64,000 nucleotides of DNA, taken from Mycobacteroides salmoniphilum (lineage in GTDB: Bacteria; Actinomycetota; Actinomycetes; Mycobacteriales; Mycobacteriaceae). The position numbers and the translations under genes are program-made. The stretch covers positions 3,968,001-4,032,000 of the forward strand of contig NZ_CP024633.1 in NCBI RefSeq assembly GCF_004924335.1. Direction: 5' to 3'. The notes beneath the pieces are model-generated. The model was not told the DNA's origin. It did not search any database and was given only the letters and a program-made list of their open reading frames with translations. Shown in pieces: positions 46,250-55,146 of this stretch. The number at the start of each line of letters is the position of its first letter. Within the stretch, counting starts at the first letter, position 1.

Positions 46250-47304
46250 GGCGATTTCGGCCTCATGACTTGGCGTTCGCCGATAAGACCGTTCAAGTAG
46301 TCCGAGAGGCTGGCGGGCAGCTTGCCGGGCTGGAAGTAGGTGTCGAACATGACGGCGGTCAGTGTCGCGGGCGGGAAACCGTAGACGTTCACGTGGAAGC
46401 CCGGTCCCGAGGAGACGACCTCGCCCAGTGCGGTGCCGTATCCGGGTAGCCGCTTGAGCGCCTCACTGATATGAGCCTTTCGGTCCAAGAGATCGTCGAG
46501 CACGACGTTCAGCTTCTCCATGGTGGGCCGGAACTCTTGGCGGTTGTCTGCCACGAATCCACTGAGCTGCTGCGAGAGTCCCTGCACTCGATTGATCAGT
46601 TCGCTGATGGCCAGACGCCGCTCATCGAGCGCGGCGAACAGTTGATTGCCATCGGTGACAAGCTTGTTCACCTGCCCGGCGCGCTCGGAGAGAATCCCAC
46701 TCACGGACTTGGCGCGGTTCAACAGCTGTTCGAGGGCAGCATCGCGGTCATTCAGCGTGCGTGAGAGCGAGGCGACTCCGTCCAGGGCACCGCGCAGCTG
46801 CGGGGTGGCATCGCGCATCGCGTCGGTGATGACTTGCAGCGACTGATCGAGCTGCGCCTTGTCTATCCCGCCCGCCGACGCGCCCAGGTCGCTCAGCGCG
46901 CTGTTGAGCGTGTACGGAGTTCTGGTGCGGCCCAAAGGGATCTCAGTAATACGGCCCGACCCGGCAGGCGTCACCGACAGCGATTTCTCACCCAACACGG
47001 TGGTGGTCCTGATAGCGGCCAGCGACTGGTCACCCAGGCGGATCGAGCGATCCACGGTGAAGTCCACGCGAACCTTGTTGCCCGCCAAGGACACATCCTT
47101 GACCTGGCCCACCTTGATGCCCGAAACGAAGACGTTACCGCCCGGCTCCAGGCCTCCAGAGTCCGCGAAGAACCCCGTGTATTGCCTGCCCTGCGGCCAG
47201 AACGGAAGACCCGTGTAGCCGAACGCGACCAGCACCAGCATCCCCACCACGGCGATACCGAAGATTCCGGTGCGTACCGGATCCTTCTCCTGGATGTCAC
47301 TCAT
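46246..47304 (-). CDS. mce4C: Mce4C
   Basis: Mce protein of 352 residues. MSDIQEKDPVRTGIFGIAVV begins the N-terminal anchor; the MCE domain reads YTGFFADSGGLEPGGNVFVS and GIKVGQVKDVSLAGNKVRVD. ATG at 47304 overlaps the mce4B reading frame by 8 bases; the frame upstream of it lies within mce4B and is discarded. Confidence 0.94.
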   Translation of the reverse strand: MSDIQEKDPVRTGIFGIAVVGMLVLVAFGYTGLPFWPQGRQYTGFFADSGGLEPGGNVFVSGIKVGQVKDVSLAGNKVRVDFTVDRSIRLGDQSLAAIRTTTVLGEKSLSVTPAGSGRITEIPLGRTRTPYTLNSALSDLGASAGGIDKAQLDQSLQVITDAMRDATPQLRGALDGVASLSRTLNDRDAALEQLLNRAKSVSGILSERAGQVNKLVTDGNQLFAALDERRLAISELINRVQGLSQQLSGFVADNRQEFRPTMEKLNVVLDDLLDRKAHISEALKRLPGYGTALGEVVSSGPGFHVNVYGFPPATLTAVMFDTYFQPGKLPASLSDYLNGLIGERQVMRPKSP

Positions 47305-48331
47305 TTTTGAAGGAACACCTGCCCTTCGATGGGTCGGGCGGGCCACCGAATGGGATCAGCCAGTCGGTTCCGACGGGTCCGTTGACCTTGATGCGGATGG
47401 AGCAGTAGTAGATGTTAAAGAACGATCCGTAGGCACCAAGAGCGTTGAGCCGCAGATAGTTCTCGGCCAGGTTCTCCACAACCACATTGACGTCGGCCTT
47501 ACGCTCATCCAGCCGGGTTGCCAGCTGGCGAGTCTGCTCAATGGTGCCCTTGATGTACGGGCGAGTGTCCTTGAGTACCGATTCCAGCGATGAGGCCGTC
47601 GAGGCGAGCGGGGGTAGCGCTCCGGCCACCACATCGCGCTGTTGCGCCAGGCCCGAGACGAGCTGCTGCAGCTGGTCGACGCTCGAAGAGAACTGGCTGC
47701 TCTTCGAATCGACGGTACCGAGCACGTCGTTGAGGTGGTTGATCACATCGCCGATCAGCTGATCGCGTTCGGCCAATCCCGAGGTAAACGAGGATGTATC
47801 ACCGAGGAGTTGGGAGAGCGTTCCCCCTTGTCCCTGCAGGATCTGGATAAACGCGTTGCTGATCTCGTTAACCTTCGCGGCGTCAAATCCCTTGAGCACA
47901 GGCCGAAGTCCGCCGAGCAACGCATCCAGATCGAGAGCCGGCTGGGTGTGCTCCTTATCCAGCGTTCCTCCGTCGGGCAGCTTACGCAGCTCGCCAGGGC
48001 CCGACGAGATCTCCAGATACCGGTCACCGACCAGGTTCTCGTATCTGACGATCGCCCGGCTGGAGCTGTAGAGCTGATACTTCGAATCGACGTCGAAGGT
48101 GACCTCGACAGTGTTGTCCGGATTGAGCGATACGTCCTTGACGCGGCCCACCGGCACGCCGGCGATGCGGACCTTCTGGCCGGACCGCAGGTCGGATGCT
48201 GTGCTGAAGATTGCGTGATACCGCTTGCCGGAACCGAATCGGAACTCACCGAAGGTGATGATCAGACCCGCCGCCACCAGCAGCATCACCACGGTGAAGA
48301 CGGCGACCTTGATCTGTGTACCGCGCACCAT
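47297..48331 (-). CDS. mce4B: Mce4B
   Basis: Mce protein of 344 residues with anchor IKVAVFTVVMLLVAAGLIIT and MCE domain YHAIFSTASDLRSGQKVRIA followed by GVPVGRVKDVSLNPDN. The C-terminus ends DPSKGRCSFKNE. Start ATG at 48331 overlaps the mce4A stop (TGATG). Confidence 0.95.
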   Translation of the reverse strand: MVRGTQIKVAVFTVVMLLVAAGLIITFGEFRFGSGKRYHAIFSTASDLRSGQKVRIAGVPVGRVKDVSLNPDNTVEVTFDVDSKYQLYSSSRAIVRYENLVGDRYLEISSGPGELRKLPDGGTLDKEHTQPALDLDALLGGLRPVLKGFDAAKVNEISNAFIQILQGQGGTLSQLLGDTSSFTSGLAERDQLIGDVINHLNDVLGTVDSKSSQFSSSVDQLQQLVSGLAQQRDVVAGALPPLASTASSLESVLKDTRPYIKGTIEQTRQLATRLDERKADVNVVVENLAENYLRLNALGAYGSFFNIYYCSIRIKVNGPVGTDWLIPFGGPPDPSKGRCSFKNE

Positions 48332-49530
48332 CAGAACTCACTTCGCTTCGCGAAGGCACCGTTGTAGAGGTACTGCAGAGTATCGGGGGCGTTGACTTGC
48401 AGCTCCTCCAACGGCTTGTACGGGATGTACGCGTTGTCGGTCACCAGGAAGGGCGATCGGTACCATGACCCGTTTTGCGCCTTGGTCGGAATGTTCGGCA
48501 GGCCACGACAGTTGGGTCCACCGGAGCCGTTCACGATCGGCAGGCTGTCCGGATAGGTGTACACCGGCGCTCCGAGTGGAAAGCTGTTGCTCAGGAACAG
48601 ACCGGGCCGCACACCACCAATGAGCGGGGTGAAGGTCACCAATGCCTTGGAGATCGCCTGCAGCGTGCATGGAATCTCCGGCGAGTATCTGCCGAGCAGT
48701 GTGATGGGGGCGCGCAACCGCTGCAGCGCCGCGGTGAGGTCCTTCTCGGCAGGGGCCAGGGTTTCGTATCCGTTATTACCCAGCCCAATTGCCGCGAGCA
48801 GCGTGGCCTTGAGATCCTGCTGCTGATCCACGATGGTGCGGCTCAGTGTCGGCAGATTGTCGAGGATGCGCACGATGTTCGGCGCGGCATCACCATAGAT
48901 CTGCCCCACCTGTCCGGCCTTCTGGAAATCCTGTTGCAGGGCAGGAAGTTTGGGATTCAATTGATCCAGGTAGTGGTCGAGCTCGATCAAGCCCTGTCCG
49001 AAATTGTCCCCGTTACCGCGCAACCCTTCGCCAACGGCGGTCAGGGTGGCGTTGAGGTTGACCGGGTCGATCTTTCCGAGCAGTCGGGTCAGGTTCTCGA
49101 ACACTGTGTTGACTTCCAGGGCCACCGCCTCGGCGGTCACTGTCGCCCCCGGCCTCAGCGACGAGCCCGACGGCTGTTGCGGGGCAAGAAATTCCACCGA
49201 TTTCGCGCCGAAGATGGTGGTGCCCGCGATGCGGACGGTGGCATTGGACGGAATCAGCCGCAGATCCTTGGCATTGACCGCGAGCTCCAGCTTTGCCTGC
49301 TCGTTGGCGTAGGAGATCGACTTGACCTTGCCGATCTGCAGTCCATGGAACTTGACCTTGCCGCCCTCCTCCATCACCAGGCCCGCGCGGGGCGAGACGA
49401 CAGTGATGGCCTTGGTGTCGGCGAAGGCATCGTTGTACGCCAGGTAGGTCAACACAGTCAGCGCTACCAACACGGCGGCGAGCACCGTGCCGGCTAGCCG
49501 GACGGACCGGCGCGACGAGTCTCCTGACAT
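48331..49530 (-). CDS. mce4A: Mce4A
   Basis: Mce protein of 399 residues, the same length as M. tuberculosis Mce4A. Anchor VRLAGTVLAAVLVALTVLTY; MCE domain TVVSPRAGLVMEEGGKVKFH then GLQIGKVKSISY. The helical domain includes QNGSWYRSPFLVTDNAYIPY near the end. ATG at 49530 has TAGGA 5 bases upstream, and the longer open frame is not used. It follows yrbE4B by 7 bases. Confidence 0.95.
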   Translation of the reverse strand: MSGDSSRRSVRLAGTVLAAVLVALTVLTYLAYNDAFADTKAITVVSPRAGLVMEEGGKVKFHGLQIGKVKSISYANEQAKLELAVNAKDLRLIPSNATVRIAGTTIFGAKSVEFLAPQQPSGSSLRPGATVTAEAVALEVNTVFENLTRLLGKIDPVNLNATLTAVGEGLRGNGDNFGQGLIELDHYLDQLNPKLPALQQDFQKAGQVGQIYGDAAPNIVRILDNLPTLSRTIVDQQQDLKATLLAAIGLGNNGYETLAPAEKDLTAALQRLRAPITLLGRYSPEIPCTLQAISKALVTFTPLIGGVRPGLFLSNSFPLGAPVYTYPDSLPIVNGSGGPNCRGLPNIPTKAQNGSWYRSPFLVTDNAYIPYKPLEELQVNAPDTLQYLYNGAFAKRSEF

Positions 49531-49537
49531 GTGGTTC

Positions 49538-50398
49538 CTAGCCCGAGAGATTGAAGTTGCCGGACCCGCCGTAGACGGCAAGTGAGATGAACAGGGTGAC
49601 AAGCACAACCACGATGAGGGAGGTACGTACGGCCTGGCCGACCGCGACACCCACGCCCACCGGGCCACCGGAGGCATTGAATCCGTAGCTGGTGTGCACC
49701 AGCATCACGACCACCGACATCACAATCGCCTGCAGGAACGACCACAGCAGGTCGGTGGGCACCAAGAAGGTGTTGAAGTAGTGGTCGTACACACCCGGGG
49801 ACTGGCCGTTGATCATCACTGTGGTGGCGCGCGATGCGAAGAACGCCGCCAGCACCGACAGCGAATACAGCGGGACGATGGCGATGAGCCCGGCCACCAA
49901 GCGGGTGGACACCAGATACGAAACCGCGTGGACCGCCATCGTTTCCAGCGCGTCGATCTCCTCCGAGACGCGCATGGCGCCGAGCTGGGCGGTCGTTCCG
50001 GCACCGATCGTCGCCGCCATCGCGATGCCCGCCACCACCGGCGCGATGATGCGCACGTTCAGGAACGCGGACAGGAAGCCGGTGAGCGCCTCGATTCCGA
50101 TATTGCCCAGCGAGGAGTAGCCCTGTACCGCGATGACGCCACCGGAGGCCAGGGTAAGGAAGACGGCCACGCCGACCGTGCCACCGATCATCACCAGGGC
50201 ACCGGTGCCCATGGTGATCTCGGCGAGCACCCGGATCGTTTCCTTGCGGTATTTCGTCAGCGCCGCGGGGATGTAGCTCAGCGACTGCGCGTAGAAAAGT
50301 GCCTGCTCGCCGAATTTGTCGAACGAGCGTCCCAGACCACGCATATACCGAACGGTATAGGAGGTCACGGTGTGCGTCGAAAGATACGGTCCGGTCAC
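49538..50398 (-). CDS. yrbE4B: YrbE4B, MlaE-type permease
   Basis: Integral membrane permease subunit (MlaE family) of 286 residues with about five helices. MGTGALVMIGGTVGVAVFLT and the conserved cytoplasmic loop GAMRVSEEIDALETMAV (family motif R-x-x-EEIDAL) are clear. The GTG at 50398 shares its first base with the last base of the yrbE4A TAG stop. Pairs with YrbE4A and an ATPase encoded elsewhere (MceG). Confidence 0.93.
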   Translation of the reverse strand: MTGPYLSTHTVTSYTVRYMRGLGRSFDKFGEQALFYAQSLSYIPAALTKYRKETIRVLAEITMGTGALVMIGGTVGVAVFLTLASGGVIAVQGYSSLGNIGIEALTGFLSAFLNVRIIAPVVAGIAMAATIGAGTTAQLGAMRVSEEIDALETMAVHAVSYLVSTRLVAGLIAIVPLYSLSVLAAFFASRATTVMINGQSPGVYDHYFNTFLVPTDLLWSFLQAIVMSVVVMLVHTSYGFNASGGPVGVGVAVGQAVRTSLIVVVLVTLFISLAVYGGSGNFNLSG

Positions 50399-51165
50399 TA
50401 GTGCTTCACCAGGACCCGCACGCCAATGGCCGTCATGACGACGTTGATGACGAACAAACAAATGAAGGCGTAAACCACGGTCTCGTTGACCGCATCGCCG
50501 ACGCCCTTGGGTCCGCCCTTGACGGTGAGCCCGCGATAGCAGCCGACAAGGCCCGCGAAGATGCCGAACAGGAAGGCCTTGATCTCCGAGATCATCAGCT
50601 CGCCCAGGCCGGTCAGCACCGTCAGACCGTTGATGAAGGCGCCGGGGTTGACTCCCTGCAGGAACACCGAGAACACGTAGCCGCCGACCATGCCGATGGC
50701 ACACACCAGGCCGTTCAGCAGCAGCGCGACGAACGTCGACGCCAGCACCCGCGGCACCACGAGCCGCTGGATCGGATCGATGCCCAGCACCTGCATCGCG
50801 TCGATTTCCTCGCGAATGGTGCGGGCACCCAGGTCGGCGCAGATCGCCGTGGCACCGGCGCCCGCGACAACGAGCACCGTGACCACGGGCCCGAGCTGCG
50901 TCACCGTGCCGAAGGCCGTCGCCGCACCGGACAGGTCCGCCGCACCGATCTCGCGTAGCAGGATGTTGAGCGTGAAGGCGACCAGGACCGTAAACGGGAC
51001 GGCGACCAAGAGCGTCGGCAACAACGAGACCCGCGCGATGAACCACGTCTGATCCAGGAATTCCTGGCCCTGGAACGGGCGGCGGAACATGTTACGGAAC
51101 GTGGCCAACGACATGGAGACGAAGCCGCCGACGGCGCGCGCCGGCGCCGCGAGCTGCTGCTTCAA
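50398..51165 (-). CDS. yrbE4A: YrbE4A, MlaE-type permease
   Basis: Permease subunit of 255 residues. The loop GARTIREEIDAMQVLGIDPI is the MlaE signature; the C-terminus has IKAFLFGIFAGLVGCYRGL and a final helix. The start is taken as the TTG at 51165, because AGGAG lies 6 bases upstream and the length then agrees with about 254 residues in M. tuberculosis; a GTG at 51183 would add six residues. First gene of the mce4 operon, with the promoter at 51264-51292. Confidence 0.93.
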   Translation of the reverse strand: MKQQLAAPARAVGGFVSMSLATFRNMFRRPFQGQEFLDQTWFIARVSLLPTLLVAVPFTVLVAFTLNILLREIGAADLSGAATAFGTVTQLGPVVTVLVVAGAGATAICADLGARTIREEIDAMQVLGIDPIQRLVVPRVLASTFVALLLNGLVCAIGMVGGYVFSVFLQGVNPGAFINGLTVLTGLGELMISEIKAFLFGIFAGLVGCYRGLTVKGGPKGVGDAVNETVVYAFICLFVINVVMTAIGVRVLVKH

Positions 51166-51263
51166 CCTTTGCTCCTGTCTCACACATCCCGGTACTGCCG
51201 AAGACTGGCCCCTATGATCCGGTTAACGATCGACGTGTACCTACCACGCTGTGAGGCGCATCA

Positions 51264-51292
51264 TATTAACGAGAAAAAATTCTTAGTGTCAA
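51264..51292 (-). promoter_or_regulatory. Probable mce4 operon promoter
   Basis: On the minus strand TTGACA (complement of 51287-51292), a 17-bp AT-rich spacer and TTAATA (complement of 51264-51269) make a strong promoter. The leader before yrbE4A would be about 90 bases. The KstR box lies 65 bp upstream of the -35. Confidence 0.65.
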
Positions 51293-51356
51293 TTCTTGTA
51301 CGGGCAGGCAAATCGCACGCCACGTCCACTTTGTCCTGCGATTTTGGTGCGATAAA

Positions 51357-51370
51357 TAGAACTGGTTCTA
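51357..51370. promoter_or_regulatory. KstR operator upstream of mce4
   Basis: TAGAACTGGTTCTA fits the KstR consensus TnnAACnnGTTnnA. The symmetry extends to AAATAGAACTGGTTCTATTT (51354-51373), perfect except the two central bases. It lies between hsd4B and yrbE4A. Confidence 0.85.
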
Positions 51371-51401
51371 TTTAGTGCCGCACCGCCACCCTCGGCGTTG
51401 C

Positions 51402-52307
51402 TCAATCTTCGACCATCAGTGCGGTCGCGGAAAACGTGCGCTTGGGATCGTGTCCAGCAAAGAAATCAGCAAGGGCTGAATTGAGTGCTGACGGATCCCA
51501 TGCGCCGGAATCCGCGGTGAACTTCGCTTCTACAGTAGGCGCCGCCAACAACGTCACGGTCGGTCCGTACACGATGAACAACTGACCGTTCACCGCCTCC
51601 GCCGCCGGCGAGGCCAGGTAGCGCACCAAAGTCACGACATGTTCAGGGGAAAGAGGATCAATCGAGTCCTCGGGTGCGTCGCCAAAAACGTCCGCGGTCA
51701 TCGCCGTACGCGCGCGTGGGGCGATGGCATTGGCCCGCACCCCGTAGCGCCCGAGGGCACGCGCAGCCGACAGCGTCAGCGCGGTGATGCCGGCCTTGGC
51801 GGCGCCGTAGTTGGCCTGCCCCTCCGGCCCCAGCAGGCCGGCTTCAGACGACGTATTGATCAGGCGGCCGTACACCGGGGCTCCCGCAGTCTTCGACGCA
51901 CCACGCCAGTAGGTGGCGGCGTTGCGAGTCAGCAGGAAGTGACCGCGCAAGTGCACGTGGATGACGGCGTCGAACTCCTCGTCCGACATGTTGAAGAGCA
52001 TCCGGTCGCGCGTGATACCCGCGTTGTTGACCACGACATGCAGACCACCGAGCGATTCGGCGGTGGAGATCAGCTCGTCCGCGGTCGCGCGCTCACCGAT
52101 GTCACCGGCGACGGTCACGCCCTTGGATCCCAGCGCGGCGATCTCGTCGAGCACATCGCTGCGCTCCAGAGCGGGCGCGATGTCGTTCACGATGACGGTC
52201 GCTCCGGATCGGGCCAGACCGATCGCCTCGGCGCGGCCGAGTCCCGCGGCGGCTCCGGTGACAATGGCGACGCGGCCACTCAGGTCGGCATCAGCAATCG
52301 CGCTCAT
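51402..52307 (-). CDS. hsd4B: Short-chain dehydrogenase Hsd4B-like
   Basis: SDR of 301 residues, acting on a hydroxyacyl-CoA or hydroxysteroid in cholesterol breakdown. Cofactor motif TGAAAGLGRAEA (NAD type), VVNNAGITRD, active-site Ser in INTSSEAGL, and YGAAK. The C-terminal extension after residue 250 is usual for the 17-beta-HSD4-like group. AAGGGA precedes the ATG at 52307. The gene lies between fdxD and the mce4 operon as in M. tuberculosis (Rv3502c). Confidence 0.9.
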   Translation of the reverse strand: MSAIADADLSGRVAIVTGAAAGLGRAEAIGLARSGATVIVNDIAPALERSDVLDEIAALGSKGVTVAGDIGERATADELISTAESLGGLHVVVNNAGITRDRMLFNMSDEEFDAVIHVHLRGHFLLTRNAATYWRGASKTAGAPVYGRLINTSSEAGLLGPEGQANYGAAKAGITALTLSAARALGRYGVRANAIAPRARTAMTADVFGDAPEDSIDPLSPEHVVTLVRYLASPAAEAVNGQLFIVYGPTVTLLAAPTVEAKFTADSGAWDPSALNSALADFFAGHDPKRTFSATALMVED

Positions 52308-52401
52308 ACAAATTTCCCTTCAGTCCCATGCTTTCGACGCACCCCAACCGAGCCGGCTCCGCTCCGCCGAGCGCGGGCGGGCCGGTGATTTACGAATGCC
52401 T

Positions 52402-52593
52402 CTAGTCTTTGCGGATCAATGCGGCACGCGGGCACTCCGCGATCGCCTGCTCGACCAGATCTTCCTGATCGGCCGGTACTTCCTCTTGCAGGATGACGAC
52501 ATAGTCGTCGTCGTCGACGTCGAACACCTCCGGAGCGATGCCGAGACATACCAAGTTGCCTTCACAACGGTCAGGAACTACACCGACACGCAT
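52402..52593 (-). CDS. fdxD: Ferredoxin FdxD
   Basis: A 63-residue single-cluster [3Fe-4S] ferredoxin. Cluster ligands are C10, C16 (RCEGNLVC) and C54 (ECPRAAL); the position that would be a fourth ligand is N13. The acidic patch DVDDDD suits docking to a reductase or P450. It supplies electrons in the sterol pathway; its redox partner is not in this window. Divergent from fadE26 across a KstR box. Confidence 0.92.
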   Translation of the reverse strand: MRVGVVPDRCEGNLVCLGIAPEVFDVDDDDYVVILQEEVPADQEDLVEQAIAECPRAALIRKD

Positions 52594-52764
52594 TGGAAAC
52601 CTCTTTCCGGCGCTGTATGACGCCTCAAGGCTCGGCGAGCCGACGTCATCGTCTATTTGGGCTGTATCGCCAGACTACGACACGTGACCCACGACACAAC
52701 CCGGGTAACACCAGGATCTCTGGGCTGAGTTTGTGCCGTGGCGCCGCGCCTGGACTCCCTAGAC

Positions 52765-52778
52765 TAGAACGTGTTACA
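52765..52778. promoter_or_regulatory. KstR operator between fdxD and fadE26
   Basis: TAGAACGTGTTACA fits TnnAACnnGTTnnA. It is 67 bases before the fadE26 start and 172 bases before the fdxD start, so it can control both directions. Confidence 0.85.
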
Positions 52779-52844
52779 AATCTTGTGTCAACGTGGGTCA
52801 CACCTGAGGGCCACGACAGCCGACGGGCAGCAGAAGGAACACAC

Positions 52845-54023
52845 ATGCATATCGCCTACACGCCCGAGCAGGAAGAGCTGCGCCGCGAGCTACGCGCATA
52901 CTTCGACACACTGCTGACCCCGGAGCGGCGCGAGGCCTTGGCGTCGAATCAGGGTGAATACGGCAGCGGCAACGTCTACCGCGAGACCGTCGAGCAGATG
53001 GGTGCCGATGGCTGGCTCGCGCTGGGCTGGCCCCAGGAGTTCGGGGGCCAGGACCGTTCGGTGATGGATCAGCTGATCTTCACCGACGAGGCAGCGATCG
53101 CCGGCGCTCCGGTGCCGTTCTTGACCATCAACAGCGTCGCGCCGACGATCATGCACTACGGCTCCGACGAGCAGAAGAAGTTCTTCCTGCCGAAGATCGC
53201 CGCGGGCAAGCTGCACTTCTCCATCGGCTACTCCGAGCCGGGCGCCGGCACCGACCTCGCCTCGCTGCGTACTTCGGCCGTCCGTGACGGCGATGACTAC
53301 GTCATCAATGGCCAGAAGATGTGGACCAGCCTCATCGAGTACGCCGACTACATCTGGCTCGCGGTGCGTACCAACACTGAGGTGAAGAAACACCGCGGCA
53401 TTTCCATGCTCATCGTGCCCACCACCGCCGAGGGCTTCTCGTACACCAAGGTCCGCACCATGGCCGGACCCGGCACCAGCGCCACCTATTACCAGGATGT
53501 CCGGGTACCGGTGACGAGCCGAGTCGGTGAGGAGAACGCGGGCTGGAAGCTGGTGACCAACCAGCTGAATCATGAGCGGGTGGCTCTGGTTTCCTCGGCG
53601 CCGATCATCACTGCGCTGCGCGAGGTACGCGAGTGGGCACAGAACACCAAGGGCCCGGGTGGCCGGATCATCGATTCCGAGTGGGTTCAGCTGAACCTGG
53701 CCCGCGTGCATGCCAAGGTCGAGTACCTCAAGCTCATCAACTGGGAGCTGGCCTCCAACACCGATGCCGCTCCCTCCCCCGCAGACGCCTCCGCCACGAA
53801 GGTCTTCGGCACCGAGTTGGCCACCGAGGCCTACCGCCTTCTCATGGAGGTTCTCGGGACGGCGGCAACGCTGCGTCAGGACTCCCCCGGCGCGCAGCTG
53901 CGCGGCCGCGTCGAGCGGATGCACCGGGCCTGCCTGATCCTCACATTCGGCGGCGGCACCAACGAGGTTCAACGCGACATCATCGCGATGACCGCCCTCG
54001 GCCAGCCCGCCGCGACACGCTAG
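52845..54023 (+). CDS. fadE26: Acyl-CoA dehydrogenase FadE26 (ChsE4)
   Basis: Acyl-CoA dehydrogenase subunit of 392 residues for cholesterol side-chain CoA esters; with FadE27 it forms an alpha2beta2 enzyme in M. tuberculosis. LGWPQEFGGQDRSVMDQLIF, FSIGYSEPGAGTDLASLRTS (FAD site) and FGGGTNEVQRDIIAM near the end are typical. ATG at 52845 has AAGGA upstream; the longer frame to 52593 is not used. Seventeen bases separate it from fadE27. Confidence 0.94.
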   Translation: MHIAYTPEQEELRRELRAYFDTLLTPERREALASNQGEYGSGNVYRETVEQMGADGWLALGWPQEFGGQDRSVMDQLIFTDEAAIAGAPVPFLTINSVAPTIMHYGSDEQKKFFLPKIAAGKLHFSIGYSEPGAGTDLASLRTSAVRDGDDYVINGQKMWTSLIEYADYIWLAVRTNTEVKKHRGISMLIVPTTAEGFSYTKVRTMAGPGTSATYYQDVRVPVTSRVGEENAGWKLVTNQLNHERVALVSSAPIITALREVREWAQNTKGPGGRIIDSEWVQLNLARVHAKVEYLKLINWELASNTDAAPSPADASATKVFGTELATEAYRLLMEVLGTAATLRQDSPGAQLRGRVERMHRACLILTFGGGTNEVQRDIIAMTALGQPAATR

Positions 54024-54039
54024 AAGGGACTGCACTGCA

Positions 54040-55137
54040 ATGGATTTCTCCCTTACCGAGGCACAGACCGATCTCGCCGGTCTGACCCGCACCATCGCGT
54101 CGGCGATCAGTACGCCGGAACGTCAGAAGGAACTCGACAAGCAGGACAGCCGGTTCGACTGGCAGCTGTGGACCAAGCTGGTCGAGGCCGACATCCTGTC
54201 CACCGCGGCACCCGAGTCGGTGGGCGGCGGGGGTTTCGGCGTCCTCGAGCAGTCCTCGATCCTCGTCGAGCTGGGCCGAGAATTGGGCGCCGTGCCCTAC
54301 CTCGAGTCTGTCGTACTCGCGGCCGGTGCGCTCGTGGCATTCGGTTCCGAGGTGCTGCAGAACGATTGGGCTGCACCGGCTGTCGCCGGCAAGAAGGTGC
54401 TCACCATCGCGCTCGAGGGTGAGCCGGGCGAGGGATCGGTCGCCGCCCGCACCGAAGGCGCCGGCTATGTCCTGACCGGTAATCGCGTCCTGGTGCCGTT
54501 CGGCGTCGAGGCCGACGCCTACCTGGTGCCTGCCGAGACCGAGACCGGCACCGCAGTATTTCTGGTGGCAGCCGACGACGCGGGCGTCACCCAGGAAACG
54601 TTGTACACCACCGGTAAGGACAGTTCCGCGGAGCTCATCTTGTCCGAGGTTCCCGTTCCGGCCGACCGCAAGGTCGGCGGCATCGAGGTCGTGGAGTGGC
54701 TCCGGCTGCGGGAATCTTTGGGCCACAGCGCCTATCAGCTAGGCGTGTTGGAGCGGGCCCTAGAGCTGACCGCCGATTACGCGCGCACTCGCGAGCAGTT
54801 CGGCAAGCCCATCGGCGGCTTCCAGGCAGTGGCCCAACGACTGGCCGACGGATACATCGACGTCAAGGGGCTGCGCCTCACCTTGTGGCAGGCCGCATGG
54901 CGGGTCTCGGAAGACCTACCCGCCGATGTCGACGTCGCGACCGCCAAGTTCTGGGCCTCCGATGCCGGTCACCGTGTCGCGCACACCGCGGTTCACGTAC
55001 ACGGCGGCGTGGGTATCGACGAGGACCATCCGGTGCATCGCTACTTCCTCGCCGCCAAGCGGGGGGAGTTCGCCTCCGGCAGCGCGACGGAGCAGCTGCG
55101 CCGCATCGGGCGCGAGCTCGCCGACACACCTGCCTAG
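54040..55137 (+). CDS. fadE27: Acyl-CoA dehydrogenase FadE27 (ChsE5)
   Basis: Second, smaller acyl-CoA dehydrogenase subunit, 365 residues. It has ADYARTREQFGKPIGGFQAV and VHVHGGVGIDEDHPVHRYFL, the C-terminal FAD-contact segments. The middle region lacks the full FAD-site motif of FadE26, as expected of the non-identical partner. It is in an operon with fadE26 and fadD17. Confidence 0.93.
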   Translation: MDFSLTEAQTDLAGLTRTIASAISTPERQKELDKQDSRFDWQLWTKLVEADILSTAAPESVGGGGFGVLEQSSILVELGRELGAVPYLESVVLAAGALVAFGSEVLQNDWAAPAVAGKKVLTIALEGEPGEGSVAARTEGAGYVLTGNRVLVPFGVEADAYLVPAETETGTAVFLVAADDAGVTQETLYTTGKDSSAELILSEVPVPADRKVGGIEVVEWLRLRESLGHSAYQLGVLERALELTADYARTREQFGKPIGGFQAVAQRLADGYIDVKGLRLTLWQAAWRVSEDLPADVDVATAKFWASDAGHRVAHTAVHVHGGVGIDEDHPVHRYFLAAKRGEFASGSATEQLRRIGRELADTPA

Positions 55138-55146
55138 TATCTGGTT

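Noticed and set aside
48343..48360. CTTCGCTTCGCGAAGG-like stretch at the end of mce4A as another start-codon repeat
   Set aside because: Only a short palindromic core is similar, it is not at a start codon, and the rest of the unit is absent.
49538..51046. Single 502-codon frame across both yrbE genes
   Set aside because: The 5' half is in the wrong frame for YrbE4A. Two separate MlaE proteins with their own signature loops are present.
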